A DNA stretch of 64,000 nucleotides from Pogonophryne albipinna (lineage: Eukaryota > Chordata > Actinopteri > Perciformes > Artedidraconidae). Below, in pieces: positions 58,700 to 64,000 of the stretch (position 1 is its first letter; each line of letters starts with the position of its first letter). The stretch covers positions 592,001 through 656,000 of the forward strand of contig JAPTMU010000030.1 in the NCBI GenBank assembly GCA_028583405.1, given 5' to 3'. The notes below the pieces were generated by a model. That model made no database searches and was not told where the DNA came from. It saw only the letters and a program-made list of their open reading frames with translations. The translations under genes were made by a program, and so were the position numbers.

Positions 58700-59324
58700 T
58701 TTCTGTAATTGATTCTGGCTCTGATGATGGTTTGGTTGTTTGTTAAAGAAAGGAGGAACATAGAAAACAATCACACTGAGTACGTTCAGCTCTAAAGGGA
58801 CCGATGTAATTTCTTGCTGATGTGAGTCATGTTTAAAAGATAAAACATCTTTGTTCAGGCCAAACAAACTCATTCTCTGTGAAGATGTTACTTTCTGCTC
58901 ACTCATTTTTGATTTATGAATATATATAAAAGAAATACAGCTCTAAATATTTGATGAAACAATCTAAAATACGATCACGGTACTGTGGTTAAAATCTGGC
59001 TCTGTCTGGCAATTTCGAATTGGAAAATGTTTAAAAAGTAATAGAAATCAGGGAGCCTGAACGTGGACGAATTCACAAAGACGGAGAGAAAGGATCACAC
59101 ACACACACAGTCGAATAGGGACTACGCATACATTGAAAAGAAGATACAAGAAAAGTTATTTGATGATTAAAAGACCGGATACTTCTGACATCTTCCCACA
59201 GGTGATTCAATCTTTAAAAAAGAGGCTGTAAGCTCCACAATGTCCAAGTTCATCCCTCTGGAGACATTTCTTTTTCAAAAAGAGCCCGTGAAGCCACTTA
59301 AATGTTCTCAATTGAGCCCAATGT
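58700..59324. other. No gene seen
   Basis: AT-rich unclassified sequence. Confidence 0.4.
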
Positions 59325-60385
59325 TCCAAGATGGCTGTCATTTCCAGCCGAGGAAACAGGATTTTACCACAGAATTTTAATCACAGTGTCAATTTCTGTG
59401 ATTTTCTGGTGTTGAATTATATGTTTTTCACACATTTACTATTCAGACACTTCTTCAGAGCTTTTAGACACGAAATGTTCAAATGTGAAAGCATTTGGGA
59501 TACTAAACCACACTTAAAGGTGAGGTAGGTAAGTTTCAGAAACCGGCTCGAGATACACTTTTTGTTATATTCCATGGAATGCTCTTAACATCCCGATAGC
59601 AATGAATATCTGAAGTGCTTTGACAAAAAATCCATGAAAAAATGTCATCTGTGGAAGCCGTAATACTGTAAAAAGTACGACCCCGGCTAAACGGATTGGA
59701 TTGCCGCCCTGTCTGTCAGCCTTCCATCTCGTGCACGCACAAATGTATCTCGTGCCGTCATTGGGCGTGCCGTCATTGGGCGTGCCGTCATTGGGCGTGC
59801 ATTGCAGCAGTACTTCAATGACTCGCCAGCAACAGACGGCCACTTTCACCAGTCTGCTGACGTCATGTGCGCGTTCATGTGTGTTGGAGGAGGTGCTCTG
59901 TAAGGAAGTCTGAAGGAAGGGGCGGATTCTTTTCGGCTGTGTCCTTTCAAATTGTAGTGCACTCGAGCCGGTTTCTGAAACTTACCTACCCCACCTTTAA
60001 ACTGGTTAGCCCTCACTGAACACCATGATGTCAACAGTACTTCCTCTACTACTGCACTCCCAAAAATACCTCCACCACCTCCACTTCCATGATGTTAGAG
60101 TACCCAGCTTCCCATTGGCAGATTAGTATGGCTTAGTCATGGTAAAAAGAAGCATCCTGCAGTCGTAAATGTATGATTTGACCCAAAGGTCGTTTAAATA
60201 GGGCAAGTGGAAGTGGTTTGATGGCAGACAATTACCATTATTGGTGGCCAATGTTGAAAATTGCCCCCATCTTGTAATTGTCTGGCTTTTTCAAAACCTC
60301 TAAGTGCTTATTTCAGGTCTTGTATCCACTTTTGAAAGATTTCCCTGGCATATCCAATCATCTGCAGCACTATCTGACTGCATAC
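59325..60385 (+). repeat. Dispersed repeat, copy 2, interrupted by a MITE
   Basis: Left and right parts match 12270-12655 in order (see copy 1). The middle is occupied by a TTAA-flanked element at 59514-60000, plus about 150 bp not matched. Confidence 0.6.
59514..60000. mobile_element. TTAA-flanked MITE with ~36-bp TIRs
   Basis: Left TTAA then AGGTGAGGTAGGTAAGTTTC, AGAAACCGGCTCGAG; the right end is the inverse (AGGTGGGGTAGGTAAGTTTC) followed by TTAA. One mismatch over about 35 bp. TTAA targets are typical of piggyBac and Kolobok elements. Contains a 15-bp tandem (GTGCCGTCATTGGGC, three copies) at about 59752-59800. Confidence 0.85.
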
Positions 60386-61167
<782 letters not shown>

Positions 61168-61249
61168 CTTCCTTTTGGTATCCGTGCATGCAGCCTGTTG
61201 CATTTGCTCCTGCTAGATTTGTAAAATCTAGAGAAGGACACAAGAAAGT

Positions 61250-61617
61250 AAACCAGGGGTGTTTCTATTTCAAGGATGCTACGTCATCGAATCCCGCCGA
61301 AGGACTGTTCCAATGTCCAGGATCCTTGGAATTCTACCGAGGACTGAATCCTTCGTTGGGGGGAATTTCGAGGATACACCAGTGTATCCTCCGCGGTCTT
61401 AAAATCCCCACAATGCTTTGCGCACGGACCAATTTCCAAAATCTTTAGTGGAAAATGTAAGGCGGGGCCTCTCATATGACGCACACCTGCACACTTGCTA
61501 GCCTGTCCCATTCTTCGTTCTCCGAATGAAAGGAAGGATTCTTGCCTAGCCTCTGAAAGACCTGACTCGGAGGGACATGTCCTACCAAGGAAGCGTCCTC
61601 GACTTTGAGAAACACCC
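61250..61617. mobile_element. Long-TIR foldback element, copy 2 (left arm lost)
   Basis: The right arm (GGAAGGATTCTTGCCTAGCC to GCGTCCTCGACTTTGAGAAA) and the core (GATGCTACGTCATCGA, CCGAAGGACTGTTCCAATGT) match copy 1 at 24392-24950. Most of the left arm is missing. Confidence 0.75.
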
Positions 61618-62610
61618 CAGAAGAGATGGAGGAAGAGAACTGGGTTCAGATATATGGAGAAAAAGGAAATACAAATCGATCTCTTCCTGTCATCATGGGC
61701 AGCATAAGATCACTGGCTAGTGGACGAGCTAAAGGCGTTAGACGGTTTTTCTAGAGTGTAGTTTAATGTGCTTTATGGATGCACCAAGTTATACAGTATC
61801 TGACAACATTTCCACCAATAGCTTTCCATCAACAATGTTTGGGCAACGTTCCCATTATCAACGTTTCAAACCTTTCCATTGAAGGCTTCTCGACTGAGTC
61901 TTCATCGTTAATTGTATTCTAATATGGTGCAACTGTCCCAGAACCTAACTTCCCCCTCGTATTAATAAAGTAATTCAACTGATAATAATGTTTATTCACC
62001 TATATTTCTGCCTTATGATCACCACAAACAATTAAAAGAAACACATAAAAACATGTTCCTGCATTCTCCATTGGCTCAATTGTTGAATGAATGTGTCTAA
62101 ATGCAGAACATGTACAACACCAGTCCTCTTATAGCGCCACATCCTCCAACTTAAATGTGTTCAATGGAGCTGAATGTATTGTAAAAAATGAATGAATGTT
62201 TCTGGTTCAATACAATTACCCTTTCAGTCCCAGCATCCCTCGCAAGGAGCGGGCATGAATGGTTATTTTTATTCCCCACACAATGTATTTGTTATCATGA
62301 AAAAGTGTAGTCCTCTGCTGCAATACTGTGCTCTCCATGCAGCACGATCATCTTCTAAAAGCAGGCAATAGACGGTATAACAAAACAGATGGATTCCACG
62401 GTGCAGCAACAGAGTAATCAAAGGCAGAGAGAGAGGGGGATAATCACAGCGAGGCACTCTGTGGAAAGATCAAAAGTGGAGCGATTCTGCACCTGCCAGC
62501 TTCTGGGCGGGAGAAAGGACCCGAAAACACGCCAGGACTCATTTCTCAGTTTGTTAGCATCTTGTTTTCGCAGGTAGAGGCCGATGGGAGACACACAGAG
62601 GGCGACATAT
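61618..62610. other. No gene seen
   Basis: Short ORFs on both strands near 62269-62577 are unsupported. Confidence 0.4.
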
Positions 62611-63010
62611 GAGTACACACATCCTTTACTCAAGTAGAAGTACAGATACTTAAACATACTCTGGTGAAAGTAGAAGTACTGACTAAACTTCTTTCCTCAA
62701 GTCAAAGTAAAGAGGCTTTGAAGTGTACTTCAGTAAAAAGTACCCATAACTAGCAGCTGTTTTAAAGAGTACCTAACCTCCCTTTATATTAATAGAACAA
62801 TAATGTCATTGTTAGCTAATGAATGTTTCCATGCTGAACAACGGCAACATGACAACGTTTCCATTGGTCCCTCTTCTTTAGAGAAGACCAGGAAATGATG
62901 GATACACGGATCGTGTTCAAATCAATAGGCACGCAATGACTCTAAAGAATAATGATCACGCCACCAAACACACATTCAGACTAAAGGAACCAGCTGTTTG
63001 GAAAATGAGA
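62611..63010 (+). repeat. Dispersed repeat rich in AGTAGAAGTAC
   Basis: Contains ACTCAAGTAGAAGTACAGAT, GGTGAAAGTAGAAGTACTGA and TTCAGTAAAAAGTACCCATA, then leads into the 37-bp minisatellite through GAAAATGAGAGAAGTAGAAA. A common fish element from memory. Confidence 0.6.
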
Positions 63011-64000
63011 GAAGTAGAAAGTACAGGTATTTGGGTTCAACATGTGAGAAGTAGAAAGTACAGGTATTTGAGTTCAACATGTAAGAAGTAGAAAGTACAG
63101 GTATTTGAGTTCAACATGTGAGAAGTAGAAAGTACAGGTATTTGAGTTCAACATGTAAGAAGTAGAAAGTACAGGTATTTGGGTTCAACATGTAAGAAGT
63201 AGAAAGTACAGGTATTTGAGTTCAACATGTAAGAAGTAGAAAGTACAGGTATTAGGGTTCAACATGTAAGAAGTAGAAAGTACAGGTATTTGTGTTCAAC
63301 ATGTAAGAAGTAGAAAGTACAGGTATTTGAGTTCAACATGTAAGAAGTAGAAAGTACAGGTATTTGTGTTCAACATGTAAGAAGTAGAAAGTACAGGTAT
63401 TTGAGTTCAACATGTAAGAAGTAGAAAGTACAGGTATTTGTGTTCAACATGTAAGAAGTAGAAAGTACAGGTATTTGGGTTCAACATGTAAGAAGTAGAA
63501 AGTACAGGTATTTGGGTTCAACATGTAAGAAGTAGAAAGTACAGGTATTTGGGTTCAACATGTAAGAAGTAGAAAGTACAGGTATTTGAGTTCAACATGT
63601 AAGAAGTAGAAAGTACAGGTATTTGGGTTCAACATGTGAGAAGTAGAAAGTACAGGTATTTGTGTTCAACATGTAAGAAGTAGAAAGTACAGGTATTTGG
63701 GTTCAACATGTAAGAAGTAGAAAGTACAGGTATTTGGGTTCAACATGTAAGAAGTAGAAAGTACAGGTATTTGAGTTCAACATGTAAGAAGTAGAAAGTA
63801 CAGGTATTTGGGTTCAACATGTAAGAAGTAGAAAGTACAGGTATTTGGGTTCAACATGTAAGAAGTAGAAAGTACAGGTATTTGGGTTCAACATGTGAAG
63901 AAGTAGAAAGTACAGGTATTTGGGTTCAACATGTAGAAGTAGAAAGTACAGGTATTTGGGTTCAACATGTAAGAAGTAGAAAGTACAGGTATTTGGGTTC
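63011..64000 (+). repeat. 37-bp minisatellite (about 27 units, runs off the window)
   Basis: The unit is GTAGAAAGTACAGGTATTTG then GGTTCAACATGTAAGAA; starts at 63014 and 63051 are 37 bp apart. The main variable base is TTTG followed by G, A or T. Small indels appear near 63896-63935. The right end is outside the window. Confidence 0.97.

Noticed and set aside
55723..58746. 1,007-codon ORF over array 3 as a giant gene
   Set aside because: Same reason; no unique domain at either end.

Overview
The window looks like nuclear DNA from a teleost fish. It has spliced vertebrate genes with GT/AG introns, a fish-expanded FISNA-NACHT-LRR (NLRC3-like) immune gene, long CA microsatellites, tRNA-derived SINEs, L2/CR1-type LINE tails, many hAT-like elements with 8-bp target duplications, and a Ty3/gypsy element with the integrase-before-RT order known from the Gmr1 group of fish elements. 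I cannot name the species.

Layout. Positions 1-4800 hold a 57-bp minisatellite (array 1) inside a dispersed transposon, plus other fragments of that element. Positions 4862-12016 (+) hold a complete two-exon serotonin receptor gene, 5-HT5A (htr5a), predicted at 346 aa. Its 6.1-kb intron carries nested MITEs, a 38-bp minisatellite and a CA-flanked repeat. Positions 12-29 kb have no gene I can support: they hold microsatellites, SINEs, four hAT-like elements (two of them nested) and array 2 of the 57-bp minisatellite.

Positions 29.5-51.5 kb (-) hold one NLR gene. Reading downwards from 50.8 kb it has a first coding exon with an ATG, four copies of a 105-bp N-terminal exon, a RING exon, a FISNA-NACHT exon, eight LRR exons and a short tail. 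Every splice phase I read agrees, and the summed model (4,104 nt) is in frame. The 105-bp exon copies sit in 3,256-bp tandem units that each also carry a 5'-truncated gypsy element (integrase, RT, RNase H remnant, LTR), so the exon was amplified together with the retroelement.

Positions 51.5-64 kb are again repeats: a LINE C-terminal fragment, a dispersed element with a 15-bp minisatellite, array 3 of the 57-bp repeat (about 51 units), a TTAA-flanked MITE, a 214-bp CA tract and a 37-bp minisatellite running off the window end.

How it fits together: the two genes are functionally unrelated (neuronal GPCR and innate immune sensor). The common theme is tandem amplification seeded by transposons. 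The 57-bp monomer is the terminal segment of a dispersed element, the 37-bp monomer resembles a nearby dispersed repeat, and the NLR N-terminal exon was multiplied in a retrotransposon-bearing unit. Statements about transposon consensus sequences outside this window rest on memory of fish repeats and could not be searched here.
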